A stretch of 64,000 nucleotides of DNA from Gnetum montanum (taxonomy: Eukaryota; Streptophyta; Gnetopsida; Gnetales; Gnetaceae): positions 182,106 through 246,105 of the forward strand of contig MNCI01016268.1 of assembly GCA_015680685.1 (NCBI GenBank), given 5' to 3'. Below are positions 23,912 to 35,640 of this stretch, piece after piece. A model generated the notes under the pieces. It did no database searches. It was given only the letters and a program-made list of their open reading frames with translations, and was not told the origin of the DNA. Every line of letters starts with the position of its first letter. The stretch's first letter is position 1. The translations under genes and the position numbers were made by a program.

Positions 23912-25823
23912 TCATTGGAGGCCCTTAGTTCTTTTTAGTTTTTGTTTTACATATTTTTTTTTTACAAGTTTTTTTATTACACATATTTGTTTTACAAGTT
24001 TTTGTTTTACAAATTTCTTTAAATTTTCTTGTTTTTGTTTTACACCATTGTTATACTTTCCCATTTTGTGTGTGTGTGTGTGCATGTGATCCACCTTGTA
24101 AGTTCGTCACCCAATAAGTGTTCTTCACGATGGTATGAACTGTTTCTCATTGATTTCTAATGTTTGGTTTTCACTTTTATGTTACGATGTTGACACTAAG
24201 GTATGTCTCTTTTGATATGGCAGGCAATGAATCCACTTCATCCATCCATCCAGCAAAGTCTATGGTCTCTCTTGGCTTGGAAATGTACAGTCCCCTTTCT
24301 AATAAAAAATTTAACAAATTGGTGACTGAGTACTTCTCAAACTAAGGAAGGACTCAAGGTTTGAAAAGGATGTGACTTCAAGAGAACTTAATGCATTTGT
24401 GTTGGCCATTCTCTTGGGTGCTTGGATGTTTTCTTCTTGAGTTTTCTTGCCATTCTGATGTTACCCAATTATCGGAAGCTGGGCCAATAAAAATAAGAAA
24501 TATTTGCATGGTGTGGTTCCCACGCATAAAAACACAAAACAGAAAAAGAAAAAGAAAACAAAAAGAGAAAGTGAGAATTCAAAGCACATCCCTTAGACAA
24601 AATAATCTCTTGGGCTACAAGCACTGGTTATGGAACCAAAAGTGTTCCCTCTAACTAAGGCCCTTCTCACTTCCCATTCTCTCCTTTGTTTCGTCAGAAT
24701 GGTGGTGGCTCTTGGAGGAAGCATTCTTGTTACTCAAGTGGATGGTTTGGCCAAGTGTGTTGATGCGAAGTCATTGGATGTGGTTGGTTTGAGGTTGGAG
24801 TTGAAATGAGATTTGCCAAGTCACATTAATCATGAAAACCACAAGGGGCTGTACACCACCTTGTTCTTTGGATTCCATTCCATTCTCTTCTCTTCACCCT
24901 TCTCTCCATTGTTCACCTCATTGTCAGTTGTATCATTAGTGTATATTTTGGTAGATACATCGTTTTCTTTTTAGTAAATTCTTACGCTTAAAACTTTAAC
25001 TCTTATTCCAAATGACATTCCTAGAGCCTACGGACTCTTTGAATGTGGGTTTGTCAGGGCATTAAGGGCATGAGCCTACTTTGGGGAGGACACACTGGCA
25101 TTCCTATTTGGTGCACCAGTTAACTTCTTTCCCTTAACATTTTTGCAATCTATTTTATTTTGTTCATTTCCATCTTGACATCCATTTCATAGATGTCTTA
25201 GTTGTCTCTTTTACCCATCTTCTTGTTCATATTCTTTCTTCATTCTATCGCTACCGGAGGTTCGCGATTAGTCATGGGGGTACGGGACCCAATTTTTTCG
25301 ATTTTCTCCTAACCCCTACATCTTTGGTAGTCATCATTATTATATCTCCAGATCCGCAATCAGCCATACCACAACCCAGCCAATTGATTGTTCACCGAAG
25401 CAAGGTATTAATTACATGATAGTTCATCTACACTTGCTAATATAAGACTATGTTGTGTGTGCAGATGATGATCATGCAATAACGAACCGGATCTAGAAGG
25501 AGCACTTGGAATGGAGCAGTGCTGAAAGCAGCTATGCAAGGAGCAAGATCGATAACACGCTTACGGATGGACAACGAAAGGTGCAATTTTGGCATTGGCA
25601 GCAGCAAGACTTCTTCTCTCTTCTTTCTCTCCCTCTTTCTCAACTACCAATTGAGGCCTAATGTCAATGTAATAAGGTGTTCACCCTTGTTGTCATGAAC
25701 ACCAGTTTTGTTGTGTCTTGTAATGATGATCCATTCACATGCCATCCCATTAGTTTCATTTGAGTCAATAATCCCATACCTTCCCAATATTATTGTAAGG
25801 AACTCAAGGATGAGTTTTTATTC
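23912..25823 (+). other. 3' non-coding region of R2
   Basis: A T-rich run of TTTTGTTTTAC words, a short TG run (24067-24082), the GTCATGGGGG block at 25271-25280, and an acceptor-like TGTGTGTGCAG-ATG at about 25454-25467. No gene. Collinear with R1 and B. Confidence 0.65.
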
Positions 25824-25836
25824 AGTCATGGGGGTA
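25824..25836 (+). promoter_or_regulatory. 3' polypurine-tract-like block of R2
   Basis: AGTCATGGGGGTA directly before the 3' LTR. Confidence 0.8.
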
Positions 25837-26839
25837 TGATGGGACACGATATCGCATGGGCTGCGATATTGCGGTGCGCCATCATATCTATAAATAAGAT
25901 GCGGCTCTCCCTTGTTTCCTAATCCTAGGCTAGAAGTAGGGAAACTTTGGCAGATTGATCACTCTAGAGATAGAATATTTTCCATGTGCCCGCAGTAAGA
26001 GTCTCAAACTGAACAGATCTTTATTCGAGTAAACATTGTACTTGAACACAAATTTGTGTATGGCAATAAAGACGAGCTTTTTGGATAAACCTTGCAGTGC
26101 ATGGAATGAGATTTTATTTATTGTTATTTACTGTTTTCCTTCTCAACCCTTATCTCCTAGTAATGCGGAATGAGTACGACTTGATTACGAGCATCTAAGG
26201 ATGTGTACGGATAATCAAGGAATGGATGCTCATCGCAACGCGGAATAAGTACGACTTGATTACAAGCATCTCAGTGTGACTACTTGGTAACCCAGTGGCG
26301 TATATAGGATCTACGCTTGGTAATCCCAATGGTAGTCGTACACCAAGATGTGTACGGATAATCAAGGAATTGGCTGCTCATCGCACTTAGGCTAGATTAG
26401 ATTCTCTCAACCCTTTCCTCCTAGTTAAGTGCCTCAGTATGACCACTTCGAGCACGTGTGTTACACGTGAGTGATCCCAGCAATGATTAGTGTTTGGTAG
26501 CCACGGTTGCATCGGTTCAAGGTGTGTACGGTAAGTGGGAACGGATGCTGACGCTAGATAATTTAGACTTAGTTCATTAGTTAAAGTTAGTAATTAGTTT
26601 CTCAACCCTTCACCTCAATACCATAGGAGACATAAAACATAAAGACTATAAAAATCATATATCTCGGACTTACTTAACTATACACCGTGACAACTACAAG
26701 TAAGTCTGGGAAGACAACGAATGATTAACCCTAAGTGTTCCATGGGGCGTGTAGGCACTTAGTCTACGGAGTTCGACTGGATCATGCGTGCTATGCTCGT
26801 TTCGTATGGTTGAGTGTAGGGGTACCTCGCCACTCATCA
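25837..26839 (+). repeat. 3' LTR of R2
   Basis: 1003 bp, TGATGGG...CTCATCA. TATAAATA at 25889-25896. It has one fewer GATATC unit than the 5' LTR near 25848-25872. Confidence 0.95.
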
Positions 26840-26844
26840 AAGGG
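26840..26844. repeat. Probable TSD of R2, right copy (AAGGG)
   Basis: One mismatch to 19426-19430. Confidence 0.65.
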
Positions 26845-27435
26845 GATTAAAGAAAACTTATATAATTGATCCATATAAGCTTCATGAAATGATGATTACA
26901 ACTTAGAAGAAGTCAAACAAAAAATTTTGCAGCTTCAAGGAAACACTTTATAACGGCCATAGAACATTGTCTGTTTTCCATCAAATACCCTAAAAACTTC
27001 AACACATTAGGAAACATCAAACCACAGTTATTTGAAGTATAACACAAAACTGTCAGGCAAGATTCCTTTTTCTTAAAGAGGAGCAGAAATTTGAAAGTCA
27101 TTTAAAATTAACCAGAATGCTAGAGCAACAACAACCAGCAGCGGCAGCAGAGGCTCTTTCTTTGAAAATTTTCAAAGCTCCTGGCACGGGCCAAACGCTG
27201 TAGTGGCTCTTAACTCGCAAGGATTGAGGTAAAAGGATATATTCAATTAAAAAAATTGTAGATCAGCCGATGTCATGGCACGTGGATTGTTATTTCCGTT
27301 GAGATTGAGCAAATGACAGTGAATAACTGGTGGTTGTTAATTTCTTTCACCTGTATCTTTCATGTTAGCTACATTAGGAAGAATTTCCTGATGAAGCTTA
27401 GTTCTTGCTGCCAGTGAGAAATTCAAGACCTAAAT

Positions 27436-27570
27436 ATGTCAAACGGTACAATTCTCAACGATTCCGTTCTTCCTCCGGAGTCCCGACCTCCGCATGACGG
27501 TGATGTTATTAAAATAATTGGGGAAGAAACCGTACTCTGTATCAAAACATGGCAGAAGGGTGAAAGTTGA
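27436..27570 (+). CDS. Short open frame of unknown nature (44 residues)
   Basis: ATG at 27436 to TGA at 27568-27570. The product is MSNGTILNDS... with a Pro-rich patch (LPPESRPPH) and then DVIKIIGEETVLCIKTW. Local base composition is less AT-rich than the neighbourhood, which is why it is mentioned. It may be a chance frame or an exon scrap. No family recognised. Confidence 0.2.
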   Translation: MSNGTILNDSVLPPESRPPHDGDVIKIIGEETVLCIKTWQKGES

Positions 27571-28363
27571 AACTACCAGTCCTATCAAAATTGCATTGAA
27601 ATTATAGATCTTAAACAAACCATGGAAAAATCCTGATTTATTTGAATTGCATGTGGTATCGAAACATTAAATGATAGGGGATTAGTATTTCCAGAGATTT
27701 AAAATTCAAATTTTACATAGCAGAATCCCTAGGTGTTCTTTAAACATATTATAAGCTTGGCAAGATATTATATACTTTTCAAATCAACCAATTGCAGCAA
27801 TGTCCATGATCAAAGGCATTTTCAAAAACTAGTTAAAATAGGTGGACTGAATAAGAGTTAGAAAAAAGGAAAACAAAGATTTTTTAAGATAATATTATCG
27901 GATATATCTATTTCTTTAAGAAGCAAAACCAAAAAGCCAAAAAAAATATTTCCCAAACATCAATATATATTATTTCAGGTTTTCTGCTATTAAGATCAGT
28001 CCACGTTTTCAAACATACTTAACACATATTAATATATTATGCTAACTTTTAGAAAAAAAATTATTAAAATCCATAACTTACTGTGTAAAGAAAATGCATT
28101 TTTGTTGTTGCTGAAGCAGAAAGCGTCGGCATATCGACCAACCAAGTTAAGTAATTCGCCAATACAAAACCGAGTTGTAAATAATTGTGGATACTGCATA
28201 AGGGCAGGGCAGGAAATAGTATTCGAGTTAATTTCTTTGCCTAATTGAGTCAGTGTTGATATGCAAGGGATTTGCAATTGCCGAGGCATGCAAATCTTAA
28301 CACTACTTTTCCCTTTCTTGTGACTTTGTTTCTATTACAAATAGAGATCTTTGATAGATCATG

Positions 28364-28408
28364 CTAAGTTCTGCTCTTCTCATGGCAAAGTTCTGCTCTT
28401 CTCATGGC
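28364..28408 (+). repeat. 21-22-bp tandem duplication
   Basis: AAGTTCTGCTCTTCTCATGGC occurs twice back to back. Confidence 0.85.
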
Positions 28409-28493
28409 ACTCACAGGATTATTGGTCCGTCGCGTTAATTTTTTTTTCAACAAAGAATGCACAATTTCAAAAACGAGTAGCGGTATCTTCATG

Positions 28494-28628
28494 GAGTGAT
28501 TTGAGATTAAATTATTCACACGACATTATTGTTCTTTAGACCAGAAGATTTTTTAAATACAGGGTGATCATCAGAGAGTGATTTGAGATTAAATTACTCA
28601 CATTATTGTTCTTTGGACCTGAAAATTT
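28494..28628 (+). repeat. Tandem duplication of about 80 bp
   Basis: Two diverged copies starting GAGTGATTTGAGATTAAATTA, at 28494 and 28575, each continuing to ATTATTGTTCTTT. Confidence 0.8.
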
Positions 28629-28837
28629 AAAAATCCAAGGCGACAAGCAGAGCCCGGAAGATGAACAGAAGGAAACCACTAAAATTGCATTAATTGAGCA
28701 ACAACCATCAGAAAATCTTTGCAAAATTTGAGTGCTATTTCCAATGATAATATTTTCATAGGTTATAACTTGAAAGAATTTACATACAGAAAATAAATCA
28801 AAATGTCAGAATTATAATTCCTAAAAGCATTAATCTA

Positions 28838-29103
28838 ACAATCCAGGATCCTCGACGTTATAAAAAGCATAGATTAATTGTATACGCTAAGCAGTAGTAC
28901 ATAAAATACAATAAAAAGCATTAAGACATATTGAGGTTCATGCAATAAGACAGTAAAAAGAGACATAGTGGAACTAAATTAACAATCTAGGTCCTCACCA
29001 TCAAAAGCATAGATAAATTTGTATATGCTTAACAGTAGTACATGATATACAATAAAAAGCATTGAGACATATTGAGGTTAATAAAATAAGACAGTAATAA
29101 AAG
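28838..29103 (+). repeat. Tandem duplication of about 125-145 bp
   Basis: Copies 28838-28960 and 28982-29103 share CAGTAGTACAT, TACAATAAAAAGCATT and GACATATTGAGGTT in the same order, with substitutions and small indels. Confidence 0.85.
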
Positions 29104-29204
29104 ACTCTCACGGATACATGCAGGGAAGCTTTAAAAACAAACTTACAGCTTTAGGGATTTTGCATTTAAATAAGGTAGGTTCCAAAGAACCCAGGAAAGG
29201 CATC

Positions 29205-32200
29205 TCAGTGGAAATACAGAGCAATTGTACCACCATAAGATGGCCCAAATCCTAATCCAAATGCCACCAGTGATATATGTTCATTAACCTTATCCCACCA
29301 ATCATGATTGGACTTTGTCTCTGTCTTGTGCTCTATTTTTTCATCTTTGCATTGAATGGTGGTAGAAAATCCACACAAATATTCATTCTCTACCAATGAA
29401 CTTTCATAAATGTTGAAAATTGTGTGCGTCTAGGAATCCTATCACAAACTATTCTGAAAAACGTTCAGAACACTTAAAAAATCTAATAACTGCAGTTTCA
29501 TTGGAATTTTCCTTGATAAATTGTTCCATCTTAAATCCAGCTGTTCCAAAAGTGGTAATTTCACCATTGATGGAGGTATATACCCAATCAACATGTTATA
29601 AGATAAAAATCAGCAATCTCAAGCTAGTGAGAGCTCCTATGTTTTCTGGAATCTCACCTATGATATTGTTTCCCAATACATCTATCACGTTGTTGCCTGC
29701 TATCACAAGCACATTATTTAGCTCCAGCCCTTTCTCCATCAACATCAGTCTTCCCATCTAAATAAAAGCTCAACATGTTGTGTTTATTCCTGATAAAATA
29801 AATCTGATCAACATCTTTTCCATTAATTGGTCCTCAAAATTGCATTAGCATATTGAGGTGGGATGGAACATTGCCAGGGAAATGGTTGTTTGAGAGGTAT
29901 AACACCCACAGGTTTGTGAAATTGACTACCCAGTCAGGAATAGGCCCTTCAAACATGTTATGGCCACGATCTAGCACTGTGAGTTTATGCGTTCTATTCA
30001 AATAATGTGGTAGGGACCAGTAAACATATTCCTATTCAAATCTAATAAGAGAAGATTCATGCAATTGAACAAAATGTGTCGCAGAGGTCCAGACAGACGA
30101 TTCATATGAGCCGATAGAATCAACATTGAAGATGGAAAAATGACAGAAAGCATACCATGGAAGTTGTTATTGTCCATGTATAATAATGATAGTTGTTTGC
30201 AGTTTCCCAAGCTTGCAGGTACCCTTCCAGTGAGCTTGTTATGAGAAATATCCAGGGAGATCGAATTTACCAGATGTTCAATACTATTGGGAATTTGGCC
30301 TCTCAACTGGTTTCTTTTAAGCTTTACGTAGTATAGCTGGGTCATGTTGCCCATGCATTCTGGAATACTGCCGTTTGTTGAATTGCAAGTTTGTTAAGGA
30401 GCACAATCCTGTTGGAAAGGCTTGCAGATTGAATGATGTTAACTTGCTGAGATTCCCTATGGCCTTCGGAATTTCAGGGCTGTATACTTCAAATGATCTT
30501 AATTGAGACATTGTAGCAATGCATTTAGTATGGCAAAGGGAATACCACTTGAAAATAAGTATATATCTTGAACCTGCTTCAGTTGGCAGATGCCTTTTAT
30601 AGAATATGCCGATAACCCAAAAGAGGTCCGGTGCTTGAGGCTTCCAAACTCCTTTGGGATGTAACCTTTAAAGTAATCTCCATACAGGTAAAGGCCCTGC
30701 GGCTGCGACAATTTTCCAAAGGAGGAAGGTATGAGGCGGCTTCCGTTGCCGAATGACAAGTAAAGCCACTGTAAATGGCTCAAATTTGCCAGATGGCACG
30801 GGATACTCCCACTCAGCATTATCAAACTCAAATAAAGGTTAGACAGGTTGGTGAGATTTCCGAGTTCCCGCAGGATACCTTCACTAAGCCTTCTTCCCTC
30901 CAAAATCAACCATTCAAGTTTAGGGAAATTTCCGAACTCCTTGGGAATGGGATTGGCTGCAAAGTCCAGGTCTCCTGTAATTAAAATCTCTCCCGTAATT
31001 AAAAGCTCTTCAAGATGTGCTAATTTTGTCAGACATGAAGGTATTGGGCTGCTTCCATGGAAGAAAAGTAAATGATATTGTTGGAGGCGGGTGAGATTTC
31101 CAAGGTCGCATGGAATAATTCCACTCAGCGTACCACCGGTGAAATACAGCTCCCTCAGATTGGTAAGATTTCCCAATTCCCGTGGAATATTCGTACTGCT
31201 GCTGTGGCTAACATCTTCTCCTACACTCCATCTTCTCCTACACCTATTTCTAGGCTCCCAAGATGGAACAGATTTGCCACCCAAGATGGTATGGGTTTTG
31301 AGAAGTCATCAGCATCCTTCCAGTAGAGTACACTTAGAATATGAAGCTCACTTAATTTTCCTAACTCTTCTGGCATATCCCTTTTCAAATTGCTAATACC
31401 TAACCGGACCTTCCAAAGAGATGTGAAGTTTAGATGCCAAGGAGCTATAATTGAAAGCCCTTTCCTTTCTAAATGCAGTCCCAAGCCTTCAAGACCAAAG
31501 AAATTTCTCAAGGAGTGAGGAATGGGGCCTTGCATTGCTGTAGAATAAAGATCCAGGTTTTGCCACCAGCTCAGTCTACCAATGTTTTTAGGGATATGTC
31601 CGGACAAGTCCTGATTCTCAAAGAGAGAAATATTCCAAATGGCTTAATTTACCAATGTCGTGGGGATGGGAATAGGTCTTGTCGAGACATTAAGGAGAGA
31701 TCTAACAAGTCCTGATTCTCAAAGAGACACAAATATTGCAAATGGCTTAATATACCAATGTCTTTGGCGATGCGGATAGGTCCTTACAAGACATTCCAAG
31801 AGAGATCTAAATATTGCAACCGCTGTCTACAAATCTCTTTGGGGATAGGTACAAATCTCTTTGGGGATAGGAGCAAAGAAATCATTATTGGAGAGATTTA
31901 AATAGGTCAGAAATGTGAGGAGGTTGCATAAAAATGGGAAAGCATACCTGAGACATCTAACCAGGACAGGTCCAAGCGTACCACAGCAGAGCATCCACAT
32001 CTGTATCCAAAGATGAAGACGATGCAGAAGCAGCAACTCCCAGTAAAGAAGCAACACTTGGCAAATTGGCAAAGCAGCATAAAGCACTGTCATCATTATC
32101 ACTTCATTGGCCCTCCTTTGCATTGCCATTACCATGCATATGGAATTGATACCTTCTTTCTTTCCTTCATTCATCATTCCCTGGTTTTCTATGAAACTCT

Positions 32201-32222
32201 TCACAAGCGGGGCGTACTGCAC
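29205..32222 (-). pseudogene. Leucine-rich-repeat receptor-like protein (RLP) pseudogene
   Basis: Minus strand. The N-terminus (32222-31827) has a hydrophobic stretch like a signal peptide, then, out of frame, a run of coding character and LTYLNLSNNDFFAPIPKEI. LRR blocks follow in several frames: 31607-31221 (LSGHIPKNIGRLSWWQNLDLYS), 31284-30499 (IPRELGNLTNLRELYF, GSIPCHLANLSHLQWLYLS and others), 30511-30317 and 30354-29998 (SISLDISHNKLTGRVP). GEIPENIGALTSL lies near 29650. The C-terminus at 29396-29205 has EYLCGF...IQC, an acidic/polar spacer, WW and a glycine-rich hydrophobic stretch (LVAFGLGFG) like an RLP membrane anchor. No kinase domain follows. RLPs sit in the plasma membrane and sense pathogen or developmental signals. 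Frameshifts, stops and a probable deletion near 29400-29990 make it broken. Confidence 0.88.
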
Positions 32223-32900
32223 AGCATTATAAACGCCACGGAAGCGTGGATCACGTCATGAAAGTTAAAAATTTAGCACCAAGGAGGAGGGTCTGTGACC
32301 AAGAAAATTTAGCACGAACCTTAGACGGGTCTGTCAACAAGCGAAAGTTTAGCTTGTTTTGGAGTGGCTGCGCTTACCTATTATGACTTATGGATGAACG
32401 AAAGGTTAGCCTTTTCTTTCCGGGTGCTGTGGTCAAAAATCACTTCTTATAACTTTCAAAGCACTTTTATTAAGGTGGATCTTCGTCTGCGGATGAGCGA
32501 AAGATTAGGCTTTTTTTGAATGCCTGCGTTTAAGATGAAACTCATTTTTTACGATTTATAAAACAAACACCTGGCCTGACCATCATTTTAAACCATGACC
32601 CTGTAAATAAGGTTTGTCACTAACATTTTAGCAACCCTGAGATACCATTTCTGAGGAAAAGAATAAATTATAAATATTCTTTAAAGTCTTAAGGTCTTTC
32701 GAAAATAACAATTTTTTTAGAATAACAGAGTAACGTCAACGCAGAAGAGTTGAGGCAGATTTGGTCAAAGACATGAGTCAGGGTCTGCTCCAGAAAGTGA
32801 ATTGGTCGGTAGAAATGGTTCATATTGGCAATGACCTCCACCGGTTGGTAATACTTTAATCTGCAAATCTCATTGATGACTCGCAAAACAAATTACTATA
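32223..32900 (-). promoter_or_regulatory. Upstream region of the RLP pseudogene with degenerate repeats
   Basis: On the gene strand, TTTATAATG lies about 10-20 bases before the first ATG (near 32230), too close for a normal promoter but TATA-like. Further out, the plus strand has three diverged units, each starting GCGAAAG or ACGAAAG followed by TTAG (about 32341, 32398 and 32497) and running on to a CTGCG-like word. No other gene seen. Confidence 0.35.
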
Positions 32901-33239
32901 CAAGGATCAGATTCATCAGTACGCTATCATCTTAAATCTATACATCAAATTGTTCTTTCTAAAGAATCCTTAATCTTATTGCCATATCTTTATTATTATT
33001 ATTTTTTAAAGAATATTTAAATATTATGTGAACATGGTGGGATTCAAACCTATAACCATCCTTTACTTTAATGGGGTATGATTGGTAAAGCAACTTCAAG
33101 GAAACTAATACTAATGACTTGAAATTACACACTTTAACCATAATACTTGGGGGGATGTCGGACCCCGGAAAGAAGTTCTATTGATATTAACAGTGTATCA
33201 GTTACAGTAATCTGAACAAGTCATAGGGTTAAGGGGAAG
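32901..33239. other. Unassigned AT-rich DNA
   Basis: Contains GGTGGGATTCAAACC (about 33035), which on the minus strand is GGTTTGAATCC, close to a Pol III B box, and a G-run followed by TGTCGGACCCCGG at about 33150-33170. No gene assigned. Confidence 0.35.
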
Positions 33240-34500
33240 GAGGAGGCTGAGAGCATAGTTTATTCCATCGTTAGTCTTTCTTATTGTCATGTATTATTCC
33301 ACATCTCATGCAACATAGAAAGGTCATGGATCAAACACCCTTCATTCTAATTACACCTTACCCACTATGACACTTTCCACTTTCTCTTCATCATTGTTTT
33401 CAATATCATTATGGTAACATATCCATTATTGTTCAAACTCCCACCATATAGTCATAGTTAAATCATTGAGTATACCATTCATTCACATCACCTTGTATTA
33501 AGATGATTGCTTATTCGGTGTCTCTTAATAAAAGTTAATTACTCTTCACATAGTGTGATACGAGGTAGGAATAAACTGAACACATGAATTGAACCTAGAC
33601 TTCCAATGACTTCCAACTGCACATTGTGACAATGGAAGACTTTGAGAAGCATCAGCACTATTTTAAGATGTTAAAAACTATTAGATACATCTGCTCCATT
33701 GCCCACAACATAAACTTATAGACAACATCATTGGTGGCAACCTTCCTTTTTAAAGCATAGAAGGTTGCACATACAATCAACATCATGCATATTTTAAAGT
33801 AAATTGAACTATATTACAACTTCCTCAAACATCAAGAATAAGAGTGCCATGCTTGAACTATTTACACTATTGTTTGCAAAAGACTCAAACACTACCATGA
33901 ATTTGGTTCACTTTCAATATACTATAAATAATAATTTACTATACTAGACACACATAGCACCTTATTATTAAACATTGGCCATTCAAAAAGACTAATAGTG
34001 GAAGTCATTTTCAAGTGACCTTAACTTGGCTTTTACAAAGATGGAAATGAAAATGTTTAATTACATATTTTGTGACATTGCTTTTTATTAAAACATTGTA
34101 AATGAGGTGTAGGAATAATTTTATTCCATGAAGGGTTCTCCTTCATGCCAACTACTCTGTGTATTTTACTTGCCTTTTAATAGGCATACTTTTAACATTC
34201 TTCTAATAGATTCACTTGTTAACTCTCATTCTATTTTATCATTAGTCTTCTTTATTGTACATCTTATTCAATACAAAGAAGTCATGGATCAAACATCCTT
34301 CATTCATTCTATTAATTATACCTTATCCACTATGCCATGTTCCCCTAGCTTATGATCATTATTTTAAATTTAATGATAATATTGGAAGACACAAAAATTA
34401 CTCTACTCATCTACTCCATCATCCATGTTCAGTGCCAATAAACTTCCACACACTATCATCAGTGGCAACCTTCCATTTGAAAGCATAAAATATTTTCTAT
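33240..34500 (+). repeat. Old direct-repeat pair, possible decayed LTR or tandem repeat
   Basis: Left copy about 33250-33790, right copy about 34190-34500. Shared in order: TTAGTCTT..TTATTGT.CAT; GTCATGGATCAAACA.CCTTCATTC; TTACACCTTACCCACTATG against TTATACCTTATCCACTATG; and GTGGCAACCTTCC. The right copy is shorter by an internal deletion. Termini are not clear enough to assign a class. Confidence 0.6.
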
Positions 34501-34924
34501 AATTAATAGTACAACTTTAATTTATGTCCTTGCCACCTTCCTCACTACTGTAATTGTGGTCTATATAAGGTTATTTAGCATGATCATTTTTACTGAGGGT
34601 TTCTTTTATAGTTGCTTAAATTTAAATTACAATACCATCTTACTAGACTTGTTTAAAGAGACAAAAGTTAAAGGTGTCTCTACTATGAATGTGTAAACCT
34701 AGGTAAAAGTAATGACGGATTTGAATATCATAGAATAAATACATATTAGATGATTGAAACAAAATTAATAATATATATATATATATTTATAAATCTCCTA
34801 AAATAGTAAATAAATCTGAAATAAATAATAACAAAGTTATAAAGGATAGGAAAAATATTTAAAAGAAAACTACATTATAATTCTACAAAAATATAAAAAA
34901 AGGATTATAAACAAGAAACCTACA
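34501..34924. other. Unassigned AT-rich DNA
   Basis: Includes an AT dinucleotide run at about 34770-34786. Nothing coding recognised. Confidence 0.4.
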
Positions 34925-35640
34925 AAATTTTTATTTGTTATTTCTCTTATGAGTTAGTGTACAAAAAATTACCAACCCTTCCAATTCAAATAGAGCTTTG
35001 TACACTTTCAATGACTTGTAAACTTGAGCTTAATTTAAGTTTGGTACAAAACGAACAATTAATGACATTGAATCTAGACGAAAATTAATAGGAAGTCCTA
35101 TCCATGAATGAGGAGCACAAGGCACATGTCAAACAACACCATGACTCACACATAAGGAAAGTTAAGTTCCAATTGAGAGATAAGGTTCTTTATGGGAACT
35201 CCATGCATGTACCACAATGGACAAAATTTCAAATGCTATGGGAAGGACCTTATATCATTCATAAAACTTTTTCTTCTAGGGAAATGATGATTTGTCATTC
35301 TTCTAGCAAAAAAAAACTCCTATTAGTCAATATTCAACAAGTGAAACCTTTGCTAGAATAAAGGATAACCAATAATGTGGACACCTCAATTGATGGACAA
35401 GCATGCTCCATCTTTTGGATCTCTTCCTTCCACCTTAGTTGTGGGGAAGATGGCCATCCATGTTAAGATTCTATGATGGCTATCCACTCTTTCAACTTTT
35501 CGTTTACATTAGTCTTTATATGTTTTCACTTTTCTTGAATAGTTTCCAACTTATTTTATATGTTTTACCTTGCATTCGAGATTGGATTATTTATTTCATT
35601 TCTAATAAAAGTAACGAGCAAACTTCTTTAACTTTATGAA
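34925..35640 (+). mobile_element. Element H: integrase-tail relic
   Basis: A fragment of pol 3' end with its purine block, cut off on the left. The part at 34930-35100 matches D (57760-57920): YELVYKKLPTLPIQIELCTLS against YELVYGKLLILPIQSKLCTLS. At 35104-35361 is the integrase C-terminal domain with KFQMLWEGPYIIHKTF (GPY module) and LLLVNIQQVKP. A purine block (GTGGGGAAGATGGCC, about 35439-35453) and the T-rich start of the non-coding region follow. No LTR found. Confidence 0.8.

Larger units (their letters stand above)
19431..26839 (+). mobile_element. Element R2: complete gag-protease LTR retrotransposon without pol
   Basis: LTRs 19431-20447 and 25837-26839, a near-canonical primer site, gag, a protease with intact DSG, and then directly the purine block at 23883. 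No reverse transcriptase or integrase words remain, not even the tail kept by R1. It is the least damaged protease-bearing copy in the window. Confidence 0.95.
26845..29204. other. Low-copy-looking host DNA
   Basis: No retrotransposon words recognised. It holds a 45-codon frame at 27436-27570 (+), a minus-strand frame at 28029-28289 that I cannot assign, and three local tandem duplications listed separately. It lies 3' of the receptor-like protein pseudogene on that gene's strand. Confidence 0.45.

Noticed and set aside
33141-33170. Possible LTR start TGTCGGACCCCGG after a G-run
   Set aside because: No matching second copy or 3' end found in the window. Kept only as a note in the region entry.
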